Positions 1-10,050 of a stretch of DNA of 64,000 nt are shown one piece after another. The notes beneath the pieces were generated by a model, which saw only the letters and a program-made list of their open reading frames with translations, was not told where the DNA came from and did not search any database. Each line of letters opens with the position of its first letter. Positions within the stretch are counted from its first letter, which is position 1. Both the position numbers and the translations under genes were made by a program. The DNA is from Chamaecrista fasciculata. Taxonomy: Eukaryota > Streptophyta > Magnoliopsida > Fabales > Fabaceae. Where the stretch lies: the NCBI GenBank assembly GCA_003254925.1, contig QANZ01007348.1:426897-490896 (forward strand), in the 5' to 3' direction.

Positions 1-1567
1 GCTTATGAAGCTCGGTTGGGAGCTTATCACTAGAACTGACAAGCTTTGGGTTCGAATGCTTAGAAGCAAATATGCGTGTGGGGATGACATCCTTCCCCTT
101 GTTAACAAGAAGCAAGTGGAATCTAATACTTGGAGAGGTATGCGCAAGTGTTGGTCTCTTGTTGCTAGTAATCTCAAGTGGTTGGTCCATGATGGGCATG
201 ACACGCGTTTCTGTACTGATGTTTGGCTTCGGGATGAGCCTCTTGTTACCACTGCAATGAACGATGTTCCCGCTGAGTTGTTGAATCGCTCGGTGAGGTC
301 TTATGTCGATAATGATGGGGATTGGGATTGGAATGCTATCAATATATTTCTGTCTACGGGTGATTGCATGAAGCTTGCCTCTATCTTACCTCCCTTCGGC
401 AACAATAGGAGGGATATGATTGGTTGGAAGGGTGGGAAAGATAACAGGTTTTCTGTCTCGGATGCTTATCATCTTGCTCAGGGATCCACTTCCAGTACTC
501 ATGATAAGCTTTGGAGTGCCATATGGAAATGGAATGACCCTCAGCGGTTTAAAACCTGTTTGTGGCTCATTGCGAAGGAGAAGTTGCTGACAAATGTTGA
601 AAGGTGCAGGAGACATATGGCGGATTCGCCGCTATGCTCGGTTTGTAATCAGGGTGATGAATCTATCATTCATGCTATCAGAGATTGTCCCAAAGCAATG
701 GAGGTGTGGAAAAGACTCATTCCTTTAGGTCAGTGGGCGGATTTTTTTAACATGAATTTATCTGACTGGATCCTTAATAATATGCACAATAAGGTGTTAT
801 CCCCTGACTTCAACATGTTGCCTTGGAACATTACTTTTGTCGCCACGTGTTGGGTCATGTGGAGGGAGAGAAATGACTTTATTTTCAATGGGAAAATGCA
901 TGATAGTCAGCATCTGTATCATGTTGTTACTCATCATGCACATGAGATTCATAACAACAATGAGAAGCTCTCCAAGTTGGGCATGGGCAAAGTTGATTCG
1001 TTGGTTGGTTGGAGCTTCCCTCAAGGAGATTGGATCAAGTGCAATGTCGATGGAGCATGCAAGGATGGTGGTGCTTCAACGGGTTGCAGGGGCGTCTTAC
1101 GTGACAGTTCTGGTAACTGGGTGGTAGGGTTCAAGCGTGGCTTGGGTATGGGTTCGGTACTTGGTGCAGAGCTGTGGGGTATTTTCTTGGGTTTGCCGTT
1201 GGCATGGGATCGAGGCATTGCCAAAATCTGGATCGAAAGCGATTCGCTCAGTGCAGTTAACCTTGTAAAAAGGGGATGCTCTCAGTCCCATAGCGACTAC
1301 AATCTTGTGCAGAGTATAAGGGAAATATGCTGCAATCCTTGGCAAGTGTTGATCACTCATTCTCATAGAGAGGGCAATAGAGTTGCTGACTTATTAGCTA
1401 ATGATGGTGTGAGCAGTGGGTTCTCCACAACAGTTCTTGTTTCTCCTCCCCAGCACATTATAAGTACCCTTAGAGACGACATAAGTGGGGTTTCAATGCC
1501 CAGATGTGTCACTGCTAGCATGTAGTTTCTTTTGTTGTTTTTACCTTTTCCATTCAAAAAAAAAAAT
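1..1567 (+). mobile_element. LINE (L1-type) 3' end: zinc-knuckle RVT linker and RNase H domain
   Basis: An open frame at 5-1525 (506 codons) is the C-terminal part of a plant non-LTR retrotransposon ORF2; the upstream endonuclease and reverse transcriptase lie outside the window. The middle part (about residues 150-245) is the zf-RVT linker, with Cys/His spacing around CSVCNQGDESIIHAIRDCP. From about residue 340 there is an RNase H type I domain with its acidic residues visible: NVDGA, GAELWG, IESDS and the late Asp in NRVADLLA. The frame has no stop or frameshift. It is followed by about 30 bases of 3' UTR and an A-run at 1556-1566, as expected of a LINE tail. Such frames are often annotated as 'putative ribonuclease H protein', but this is a transposon fragment, not a host gene. 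The intact frame suggests a fairly recent insertion. Confidence 0.9.
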
Positions 1568-2621
1568 AGTGTTGTATCTCTATCGGATACAAAATATTTT
1601 TGGATATTTCTACAATATTATAAAATATAAATTTTATATTTTTTTATAAAATATGACTGTATTTCTATCTAAATTTATTTTTATTGTATTAGAACTTCAT
1701 TTTTTAGATTGGTAAATAAAACATTTATACTTTTATAAAAAAATTATATAAATTTATATCCTATAATTTTCAATGTTAATCATATCTCATACCTATATAT
1801 TCGTGCAAGTACAGAATAGGTGACAAGCTAACAATTGTGATTTGTGAATATGATTTCTTTCGGCCCATTACATCCTAATTAAATGTATCGAAGTTTTGGG
1901 CTTCATTGTAATTTCTCTTTTGAAGAATCTTGCAATTTGTTTATTGTTTAATATATGGGATTGGGATCATTATGAACTATTAATAGTCCCTTACATTGGT
2001 ATCCATCTTGTTGGACTTTCCTATTGGTTTCTGGCCCAATAAGTTTTTTTTAGCAAGAAAAATAATAGCTGATTTTATATAATAATATAAATTTACACAT
2101 GTGAAAAATAATTTAGAAAGAAAAACATATTTTTCATTATCTTATTACTTGTTATTTTTCCATTAAATTTCTAGTTTTTATTTTTTGGTAATGTCAAATT
2201 TCTATTTTTTACCCACTCGTTCGAAACTCTTATTTCTTTTTATCTTTTTTTAATTGGATTACAAATTTTAAAACTAAATATTAAAGTTATAAACTGTCCA
2301 AATTGAATTATTAAAATTTGGTTGGTTTGATTTGACAATCTTTCTACCATTTAATTAAGAATTATTTTAAATTGATGTGATAGTTTAATTAAACTTTTTT
2401 TTTAAAATGCTAAATTTGCTTGATTTTAGTATATGGCCTATGAAATTTGATATACCTTAAATTGACTATCCTAGACCTCATGTCTATATTTACTAGAACA
2501 ACTCTTAATTCTTCAAAATTATCTCAACATAAGATATGAGATCATATTCAAGCTTTGTCTTCTTATTATAAATACTCTCCTTTCATTGATTCTTAATTTA
2601 AACTCTTTAATCTCATAATTT
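1568..2621. other. AT-rich intergenic DNA, no gene seen
   Basis: The stretch has many A and T runs and stops in all frames. No coding signal, tandem array or terminal inverted repeat could be recognised. Confidence 0.6.
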
Positions 2622-2872
2622 GTTTAATAGTGATAGTAGTATTATATATGTTATGGTGTATGTATGATGTGTTTAGCTCATAGGTCATAGTGACGATAGA
2701 ATTGGTTAGTGTACACCTATCTTTAGATGGCTCAAGTGGCCATTTTAGCATGTGTTTTCTGTTAGAATATTTTCTTTTAGAATTCATTAGAAGATTGCCT
2801 TTGTAGCTATATATTGTACCATTGTACTGATAATAATGAGCAAATTATTCAGAGTATGCTATTTTCTCTTTA

Positions 2873-2885
2873 TGGTGTCAGAGCC
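2873..2885 (+). other. Primer-binding-site-like motif at the palindrome centre
   Basis: TGGTGTCAGAGCC differs by one base from TGGTATCAGAGCC, the initiator-Met-tRNA primer-binding site used by plant copia elements and present intact at 37788 in this window. It lies at the centre of the inverted duplication, so it marks the inner edge of an LTR-like arm. Confidence 0.55.
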
Positions 2886-2979
2886 AAATTACCATAAAGA
2901 GAAAATCAGAAAATAGAAAACTAAGAATAATTGACTCATCATTATCAATACAGAAATAGTATTATTGTAATACATAATA

Positions 2980-3868
2980 GGCTTAAGTGCACTTTTGGTC
3001 CCATAACTATGATAAAGGTTTCATTTTGGTCCCATAACTTTTTTTGTTGCAATTTTGGTCTCATAACTATGACAAAGGTTTCATTTTGGTCCCATAACTT
3101 TTTTTGTTGCAATTTTGGTCCCATAACTATGACGAAGGTTTCATTTTGGTCCCATAACTTTTTTTGTTGCAATTTTGGTCCCATAACTTCTCAAAAGGTT
3201 CCACCGTTAGTCCCTTGATGAATTCCATCCATATTTAGCCGTTAAGTATGACGTGGCATAGTAACTAGGATCATGATGTGACAAAATAAGATGAAGTGGA
3301 CTGAAATAGGATCTATATGCAACATATTAAAACTTATCTATATCCAACCACAAAATATACAAAGACTGGTACTGACAGGGACCAATCTGGTGGGGAAGAA
3401 GAGACTTCAAGCAGAAGGCGCCGACGAAGTTGATGGGATCCTCAGCCGGAGTTGAACGACCAAAGCGGCGACGACGGCGAATCAGGAAACGGAACGAGGA
3501 AGAGGAAGTCCCGTTGGGCTGACGAGGAAGAGGAAGTACCACTCTTTGTATATATTGTGGTTAGGTATAGATAAGTTTTAATATGTTGCATATAGATCCT
3601 ATTTCAGTCAATTTCATCTTATTTTGCCACATCATGATCCTAGTCACTATGCCACGTCATACTTAACGGCTAAATATGGATGGAATTCACCAAGGGACTA
3701 ACGGTGGAACCTTTTGAGAAGTTATGGGACCAAAATTGCAACAAAAAAAGTTATGGGACCAAAATGAAACCTTTGTCATAGTTATGGGACCAAAATTGCA
3801 ACAAAAAAAGTTATGGGACCAAAATGAAACCTTTGTCATATTTTTGGGACAAAAAATGCACTTAAGCC
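2980..3868. mobile_element. Foldback MULE-type element carrying a captured SF1 fragment (copy 1)
   Basis: The 889-bp element starts GGCTTAAGTGCA and ends with its reverse complement. It is flanked by a perfect 9-bp duplication, TACATAATA (2971-2979 and 3869-3877), the size typical of Mutator-like elements. The inverted arms are long: about 385 bp on the left (2980-3364) and 326 bp on the right (3543-3868). The left arm holds three 60-bp tandem units (3001-3180) and the right arm two (3721-3840). The 178-bp core between the arms is GC-rich and gene-like (separate entry). No transposase is present, so it is non-autonomous. A second copy lies at 21429-22134. Confidence 0.88.
3371..3538 (+). pseudogene. 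Captured fragment of a splicing factor 1 (SF1/BBP-like) gene, copy 1
   Basis: In frame +, the core of the foldback element reads as an Arg/Ser/Trp-rich segment: GGEEETSSRRRRRS, then a stop, then WDPQPEL, later RKRKSRWADEEEE. This order (acidic Gly/Glu run, Arg block with SRWDP, Gly/Asp-rich spacer, RKRKSRWAD) is what I know from the N-terminus of plant splicing factor-like protein 1, the branch-point-binding protein. The parent's coding sequence continues with its PKP...LPDF segment, but here the frame runs into the TIR. One stop (TGA at 3431-3433) replaces an Arg codon that is CGA in copy 2, a typical methylated-CpG decay. It has no start codon, KH domain or zinc knuckle, so it is a non-functional fragment. 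The family call comes from recall and was not searched. Confidence 0.72.
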
Positions 3869-4273
3869 TACATAATATATAGCTACAAAGGCAATCTTGT
3901 AAAGAATTCTAGAAGAGAATATTCTAACAGAAAACACATGCTATACACATCATAAATACACCATACTATACATTCAATATATATAATACTACTATCACTA
4001 TTATTGTTCCCTCAAAAAATATTATTTTATTCAATCATTAGAGATATTTCAAAGTAAACTTTTTTATAGATATTTTTTGTTCCTTGAAAGACATTTTTTT
4101 TTATCTTTAGAAGTTAATAAGTTTTTAAAACAAAAAACTTTAATTTTGTTTGATGTTTTATTAAGTATTTTAGAAAGTTGATTTTATTTTAATGAAAACC
4201 TTTAGTAAAAAAAATAAAGTTATTTAAAGTCTAAAGCAAGTATTAGTACCTATCCCATTTCCTCTAGAAAAGT

Positions 4274-4799
4274 ACCTTAGGTTTTATATGACCTAATGTT
4301 TATTTTGGTCCATTATGTTTTAAAATGTTCAAATTGATCCTAAATGTTAGTAAAATATTTCATTTTGGTCCTAAACGTTGGTAAAATGTTTCATTTTGGT
4401 CCCAAATTATTGAATTTGGTCATACTTCCCTCGTTTATCATTTCAAGTTCAAAGGGTTTGTTAAGAGGAACTTGTAGCTTTGAATTTGTCATATTCAAAT
4501 TTGAAACGAGAGAGATATGATAAACTTTATTTGTTTGACCATGAAACGTGCAGTCTACTTTTAGGACCAATTTGACCTCGTTTGTTGACAGTCTCAACTA
4601 GATAAAAAAAGTACTCTTTGAGAATAATACATAGCTCTAAACTCGTCACGTTTGAACTTGAGATAAGCCATATTCAATAGTTTGGACCAAAATGAAATAT
4701 TTTGCTAACATTTAGGACCAATTTGAACATTTTGAAACATAATGGACCAAAATGAACATTAGGGCATACATTTAGGACCAAAATGAACCTTTAACCTAC
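4274..4799. mobile_element. Foldback (long terminal inverted repeat) non-autonomous element
   Basis: The left end runs through tracts of CATTTTGGTCC and the right end through GGACCAAAATGAA. The arms pair as reverse complements over about 130 bp (for example GTTTATTTTGGTCCATTATG against CATAATGGACCAAAATGAAC). The interior (about 4425-4680) is not protein-like. Part of it resembles 36640-36910, inside the glyoxalase intron. No clear target duplication was found, so the boundaries are approximate. Confidence 0.65.
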
Positions 4800-4991
4800 A
4801 AATTTTAGTTTTCAAAATTCATCTTTGTGTTAAGTTCCCCTAAAATATAAATGTAATTTTCTTAATGGTAAATAAAGTTACAAATAAACTTTGGGACACA
4901 TCAGAATAACTAAAACATGCATTCACATTTATTAATTAGTTGATACATTTATATACATAGAATAACTTCTATTTAGACAGTTTAGTACTCA

Positions 4992-5181
4992 GCCAACAAA
5001 GGTGTTGGTAAGGAGTCAACTCATAATCCACAAGGTCGTGAGTTCGAATCCCGCTGCCGATGTGAGGGCCTTGTTGGTAGGCGATATGTAAGTACCTCTG
5101 CAAGCGCTCATAGAGCCTTGAGGCCTGCCCTAGCCTTGATGAGTCCCCGGGGCCTAACTCACCTAAACTTTCGCTTACCAG
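4992..5181 (+). mobile_element. tRNA-derived SINE with perfect 17-bp target duplication (copy 1)
   Basis: The 190-bp element begins AGCCAACAAAGGTGTTGG-like and carries a pol III B box, GGTCGTGAGTTCGAATCC (about 5033-5051), behind a weaker A-box region. It is flanked by the same 17 bases, agacagtttagtactca, at 4975-4991 and 5182-5198. A tRNA-like head, a short unrelated body (5060-5181) and a long perfect duplication together define a SINE. A diverged second copy lies at 42922-43132 on the minus strand. There is no cloverleaf or mature-tRNA 3' end, so it is not a tRNA gene. Confidence 0.85.
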
Positions 5182-5374
5182 AGACAGTTTAGTACTCAAA
5201 TTAAAAATACGGTATTACTGAAATATTATGTTTTAAAATTTTAAAAAAATTGTGATAATAAATATTAACTGTTGATAATTTATTTTAATTAAGATGTAGA
5301 CTATTTAAAAATATGTGGCAAAAAAAAAAGACTATTTAAAAATAGTAATTATTTAGAAATAGATATTTCTTTAA

Positions 5375-5632
5375 AACCCTTTTGGGTATGTAAAGGAAAG
5401 GGTTTTACAAGGGAAAAATTGTGAGGGAAAGGAAAAGTAGTTGAGGGAATGTAAAGTAGGTAAAGATTGAAAGTGTTTGGTATAAAAAGGTATGGGAAGG
5501 AAAGTAAAATAGATATAAAAAAAATGACAAAAATGCCCTTCCCATAACTACCACCAGACTGCCGCCGCCGCCGCCGACCACCGCCGTCCACGGTGGCCGG
5601 CGCCGCCGTCCACGGTGGTCCACGGTGGTCGG
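5375..5632. mobile_element. MITE half with GC-rich centre, broken at a single N
   Basis: The stretch 5380-5565 is the reverse complement of about 43495-43675 (shared pieces include GGTATAAAAAGGTATGGGA and the AAATGCCCTTCCC block). After it comes a GCC/CCACGGTGG-rich segment (5565-5630), ending at an unresolved base (5633). The expected opposite arm is missing and unrelated sequence follows, so only half of a palindromic element seems to be assembled. The other end, at 43680, reads ACCAAACGGAGCC, a typical plant MITE terminus. Confidence 0.6.
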
Positions 5633-5667
5633 NCTTTAGAACTTGTCGGTTAAAAAGTGTTTTTTAG

Positions 5668-6193
5668 GTAAATTATACTTTGGTACTCTGTAGTTTAACC
5701 TCATTTCATTTTGGTACTTTATGGTTTAAAACGTGACACTTTGGTACCTTGAGGTCTTCATTCTTACTCTATTGTACCTTGATCAATTTTTTCGTTACTT
5801 TTGGACGAAATTTGGCACATGACCAGCACATGAGTTCACTAAAACTAAATTTTATCCAACATTTTGCCACAACAATAATGATTAAATACATGCTTTTTGA
5901 AACCTAGCTTTGAATTCTCTCAAAACTTTTTAAGCATCCAACACCGAAATTATTCAAAACTTTCAAAAAGCATGTGTTTGATCTTTATTGTGACAAAATA
6001 CTGGATAAAATTGAGTTTTAGTGAGCCCATTTACAGGTCACATGCCAAATTTCGTCCAAAACTAACGAAAAAATTGTTAAGGGTACCAAAAGGTTAACAG
6101 TGGAAACCTCAAGGTACCAAAGTGTCACGTTTTAAACCATATGATATCAAAGTGAAATGGGGTCAAACTAGATAGTACCAAAATGTAATTTAC
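5668..6193. mobile_element. Foldback non-autonomous element, about 526 bp
   Basis: The start GTAAATTATACTTTGGTAC mirrors the end GTACCAAAATGTAATTTAC. Inner blocks also pair, for example AAACGTGACACTTTGGTACC against its reverse complement at 6112-6135. Pairing continues with mismatches almost to the centre near 5930, so the whole element could fold into one hairpin. No target duplication could be fixed, and there is no coding content. Confidence 0.75.
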
Positions 6194-8252
6194 TTTCTTT
6201 TTTACTTTAGTTAGTGTGTGAAAAATTTCTTGAACTTTATAAAGTATAAAAGACTCTCTTTGAATTTTTTATTTTGTGTAAATAATCGTTTATGTCAAAA
6301 TTTCCAGTAAAAAATAAAGTTTTTTTTTAATAATTTTATAGTTATTATTATATTTTATATTGATTCAAACAAAAAAAAAATATTGTTGTAATTATATAAA
6401 TAGTGGTTAACAAATTAAAAAAAATAACTTGTTAATAAGAATTTCATAAAAAATTATTTATACAAAACTAAAAGTTTAAAAGAATTTTTCGTTACTTTTT
6501 AAGATTAAAAAACTTTTTTGTATGATGGCCAAAATTCAAAAAGATGTTTTATGAAGAAGCAAACGCGTTGACCACAAAGTGTGTGTGCATCGTGATTGCC
6601 ACTATGAAGAAGCAAACGCGTTGACCACAAAGTTGCAAAATCCGAAACTGACTATATTCATTTCCGTGTTGTGTTCGCATTTTATTTTATAATTATTAAT
6701 TGAGTTTTTCCTATCCAATGTGCTTTAAAATATTTTTTTTAGAAGTGTGAAACATAAAAAACAAAATAAATATATATATTTTTTTAAGATAATAAAAACG
6801 AAATAAAAAAAAACTCATTTATTTCTCATTTTTTGCATCCTCAAAATCTTGTAATCAATGTTCTAGATTCTTATTTTTTTTTAATTTTCGTGCTCACATA
6901 ATATAATGCCAGTATATTGAGTTGTACAAGATTCATTGTAGATAAGAAATAAGTGTTTGATTAGAGAAAAAAAATAAAGATATTTTTACAATTTTACTGA
7001 AAAAGTAAATAATTTTAGGCATTGAAAATCTGGACAAGAACGCCTAGTTTTAAACTTTGAATATTTTGACCAATGAATAATTCTCCAAAGAGTCTAAGGT
7101 AGTAATTATAGTAAAATTGGGCTAATTAATAATTTTTCAGTCTCTCCCTGTAAAATAGAAAATAAAAAGGAATTTCAAAACTTCAAAGTAGATTCAAAGT
7201 GTCTTGCCTTAAGTTTTCTAGTTTAGTTTGAGTTATGAAGGTTGCTAAAGAATCCCTAGAAGAGAAATGCACATGGATGACTCTCTGTGAATCTTCTCAA
7301 AGGCTTAAGTCAGTTCAGCATTGTGAGATGAAGAGAAATGCACATGGATGACTCTCTGTGAATCTTCTCAAAGGCTTAAGTCAGTTCAGCATTGTGAGAT
7401 AGTATTTGTGAGGGATATTCATATAAGGCATATTACCTTTTTCAAAGTTTGGTTTCTGATATCTATAAAGGAAAAAAAAGTTGTTTAACGCATGTTTAGG
7501 GAGCATATACTATTATGTTAGAATTTAGCCACTGACATTTTGGTTGTAGAGGCAATTTTTTTATGACTCTTGACATGACAAGTATACGCATTAAATGTGA
7601 TCTGTCATTCGCTTGTTGGGCGAATGATGTTTGAGTCACTATTAGTTCGCAACACCAGCAAAGAGATACATCTTGATTTGAATGATTTGTCTCTTCAAAA
7701 TCACTATAGAGATCTGCGCATTAAGTGTGTATCTTTTGTTCTTGACAGCTCATGGGTTGAGGGCAAGACATCTTGGGCGAGTTATCTTAGTAAAATCATG
7801 AGCTTGTATATTAATGATTAAAAAGACCTAATTTATCTCTTTCTTTATCCTTTTTAATAATAATTTAACTAAATTCACGTGTTTTTGAAAAGATTATTTA
7901 TTCAAATGAGAAATATGATAAGTGAATATAGAATTTTCTCTCACTCAACTTAGATTTTTTTTAAAAAAAAATCAATTAGTGATCCAAACCAATTACAATA
8001 AGTCTGGATCACTTCAATTGACATAAAAAATTTGAAGAAAATAAATACATTTTATAATAATTTAATTAGGATAATAAGATTATATAAAAAAAATTCAAAT
8101 TAACTCATACTAACCTTTGAACAACCCTAATGACAATAGTTTGTCTAAATGCACCCACGTATGTTTTGGTATCAAACGCACATGCAGCTCCTTTTAAATA
8201 TATACCTATTTACTAATTCATACACACATTATGCATGGAACTTTTTTTTTAG
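6194..8252. other. AT-rich intergenic DNA with two local tandem duplications
   Basis: No gene is recognised. A 31-base segment is duplicated at 6550-6580 and 6603-6633. A 71-base segment is duplicated head to tail and without visible mismatch at 7259-7329 and 7330-7400. A 74-codon open frame at 7597-7821 resembles nothing I know and has no supporting context. Confidence 0.6.
7259..7400. repeat. Perfect 71-bp tandem duplication
   Basis: Two adjacent copies, each starting GAAGAGAAATGCACATGG and ending at ATTGTGAGAT, are identical by eye. This suggests a recent slippage or repair event. Confidence 0.85.
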
Positions 8253-10050
8253 AGTAAAATAACTTTCCGGTCCCTGATTTATGCACTCGCTGACAGATAG
8301 GTCCCTGAATTTTACCCATTGTACTAGCCGGTCCCCGAATTTTGCAAACGCTGCACTAATTGGTCCCTCCGTCATATTGGCGTTACAAAAATGCTGATGT
8401 GGCCATAACGGACGCTGATGTGTCCCGTTATGCGCTGACGTGTCCCGTTATGGCCACGTCAGCACCCGTTATGTTTTTTTTTTTAAAAAAAAAAAGAGCT
8501 GCCACGTCATAAAATAACGACACATCAGCATTTCCTCATTGTACTTATAGGTCCCTGACCCATTTTTATTCCATTATTCTCAATTCCCCCTCTTTTTCAT
8601 CATTTTCATTCATTTTAGTCCTAAATCCTCAAAATAAAATTATAAAGTGTCCCAAAACTTTTCCAAACATTCTAATTTAGTCCTTAAAAATATTTAAAAC
8701 CCTAAACTCTAAAACCCCAAACCCTAAAACCCCAAAATCTAAAACTTCAAACCCTAAACTCTAAAAAAAAGTTTGAGTTGAACAATTAGGCCCTTGACCC
8801 ATCTTTATTTATATTATTCTCAATTCCCCCTCTTTTTTCTCATCTTCATTCATTTTAGTCCCAAATTTTCAAAATAAAATTGTAAAGTGTCCCAAAACTC
8901 TTCCAAACATTTCAATTTAGTCCTTAAAAAATATTAAAACCCTAAACCTTAAACTCTAAACTCTAAAACTTTTTTTAAAGACATGGATACGAACATGAAT
9001 ATCAGAGCCATCTTTTTTTATAAAATCTGATTGACATATTTGAATGAATATACAATTACGAACATGAATATCAGAGCCATCTCGAAGAGCTGAATCCTTT
9101 CGCCATGTCATACGCTGTGAAGGTGGTAATTTGCCTGATCTTTGTCCTTCAAAGTACAATATGCTTTTAGTTAATGCATCTCCATAGTTGTGTGATGACT
9201 CTGCTATTGTTCTTCTTGTCACCATCACCATAACCACTATCTACAATGACAACTTTGATCATTCCATACTTCAATTATATTCTCTCTAATAGATCTTTCT
9301 CAAATTTTTGTTTATCAAAACGTACCATATTCATATTGCAATTGTCCATGTCTTTAAATACATCATGTTAATCCCGACGGTGTTATTGATTGAGAATAAA
9401 TTGAGAATGAAGTTTCTGGTGAGGTGTAATTTTTTTTTTAGGGTTTAGGATTTAGGAGTTTAGAGTTTTAGGGTTTACTGTTTTTAATATTTTTAAGGAC
9501 TAAATTGAATGAAGATGAAGATTAAAAAAAGTTTTAGAGTTTAGAGTTTAAGGTTTAGGGTTTTAATATTTTTTAAGGACTAAATTGAAATGTTTGGAAG
9601 AGTTTTGGGACACTTTACAATTTTATTTTGAAAATTTTGGACTAAAATGAATGAAGATGAGAAAAAAGAGGGGGAATTGAGAATAATATAAATAAAGATG
9701 GGTCAAGGGCCTAATTGTTCAACTCAAACTTTTTTTAGAGTTTAGGATTTGAAGTTTTAGATTTTGGGGTTTTAGGGTTTGGGGTTTTAGAGTTTAGGGT
9801 TTTAAATATTTTTAAGGACTAAATTGGAATGTTTGAAAAAGTTTTGGGACACTTTATCATTTTATTTTGAGGATTTGGGACTAAAATGAATGAAAATGAT
9901 GAAAAAGAGGGGGAATTGAGAATAATGGAATAAAAATGGGTCAGGGACCTATAAGTACAATGAGGAAATGCTGATGTGTCGTTATTTTATGACGTGGCAG
10001 CTCTTTTTTTTTAAAAAAAAAACATAATGGGTGCTGACGTGGCCATAATG
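8253..10050. mobile_element. Long inverted-repeat (Pack-MULE-like) element with a captured cellulase fragment
   Basis: Two arms of about 530 bp are near-perfect reverse complements: left about 8446-8975, right about 9523-10050. Landmarks mirrored between them are GCTGCCACGTCATAAAATAA, AGGTCCCTGACCC, CTCAATTCCCCCTC and runs of AAACCCTAAA. The left side has about 190 further bases (8253-8445) with repeated GTGTCCCGTTATG and CCGGTCCC motifs; their partner is missing on the right, where a LINE relic begins, so the right end looks truncated or rearranged. The spacer of about 550 bp (8976-9522) contains a host-gene fragment. No transposase is present. Assignment to Mutator-like elements rests on structure only, because no target duplication was found. 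Confidence 0.7.
9060..9237 (-). pseudogene. Captured exon fragment of a GH9 endoglucanase (cellulase) gene
   Basis: Minus-strand translation gives [20 protein letters not shown], then [20 protein letters not shown] and SDIHV. This is the start of the mature catalytic domain of plant class B GH9 beta-1,4-endoglucanases (endoglucanase 17-like), enzymes of wall glucan metabolism. In intact proteins it is followed by DLVGGYYDAGD; here the exon stops at about 9060 and the sequence goes on with GTAATT, a splice donor. The fragment therefore keeps a bit of intron, which points to capture from genomic DNA rather than from mRNA. The catalytic Asp and Glu residues, most of the protein and a clear signal peptide are missing. 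It sits between the two inverted arms of the 8253-10050 element. Confidence 0.78.

Larger units (their letters stand above)
2622..4007. repeat. Inverted duplication of an LTR-like sequence, later split by a MULE-type insertion
   Basis: The left arm (2622-2876) and the right arm (2891-2979 continued at 3869-4007) are reverse complements with scattered mismatches. Both arms contain TGTTAGAATATT, GCCTTTGTAGCTATATAT and AGTGATAGTAGTATTATATA in mirrored order. The left arm has about 60 extra bases near 2690-2750. The loop between the arms is only 14 bases and holds most of the TGGTGTCAGAGCC motif. TGTTAGAATATT resembles the start of a copia LTR. The right arm is interrupted by the element at 2980-3868; removing it and one 9-bp duplication restores the arm. 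Confidence 0.7.

Noticed and set aside
3001..3180. Regular 60-bp repeats resembling a CRISPR-like or satellite array
   Set aside because: Units are contiguous without spacers and mirrored in the opposite arm of a transposon; plant nuclear context.
2931..3218. 95-codon frame with FWSHNFFCCNFGPIT repeats
   Set aside because: A direct translation of the 60-bp subterminal repeat (a multiple of three), not a protein gene.
4992..5060. Possible tRNA gene (B-box GGTTCGAATCC-like sequence)
   Set aside because: No complete cloverleaf; element body and 17-bp target duplication identify a SINE.
7597..7821. 74-codon frame in intergenic DNA
   Set aside because: No known family, no neighbouring exons, no conserved start context; could be chance.
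8695..8970. Interstitial telomere
   Set aside because: AAACCCTAAA units are irregular, mixed with CTCTAAA and CCCCAAA, and mirrored in a transposon arm.
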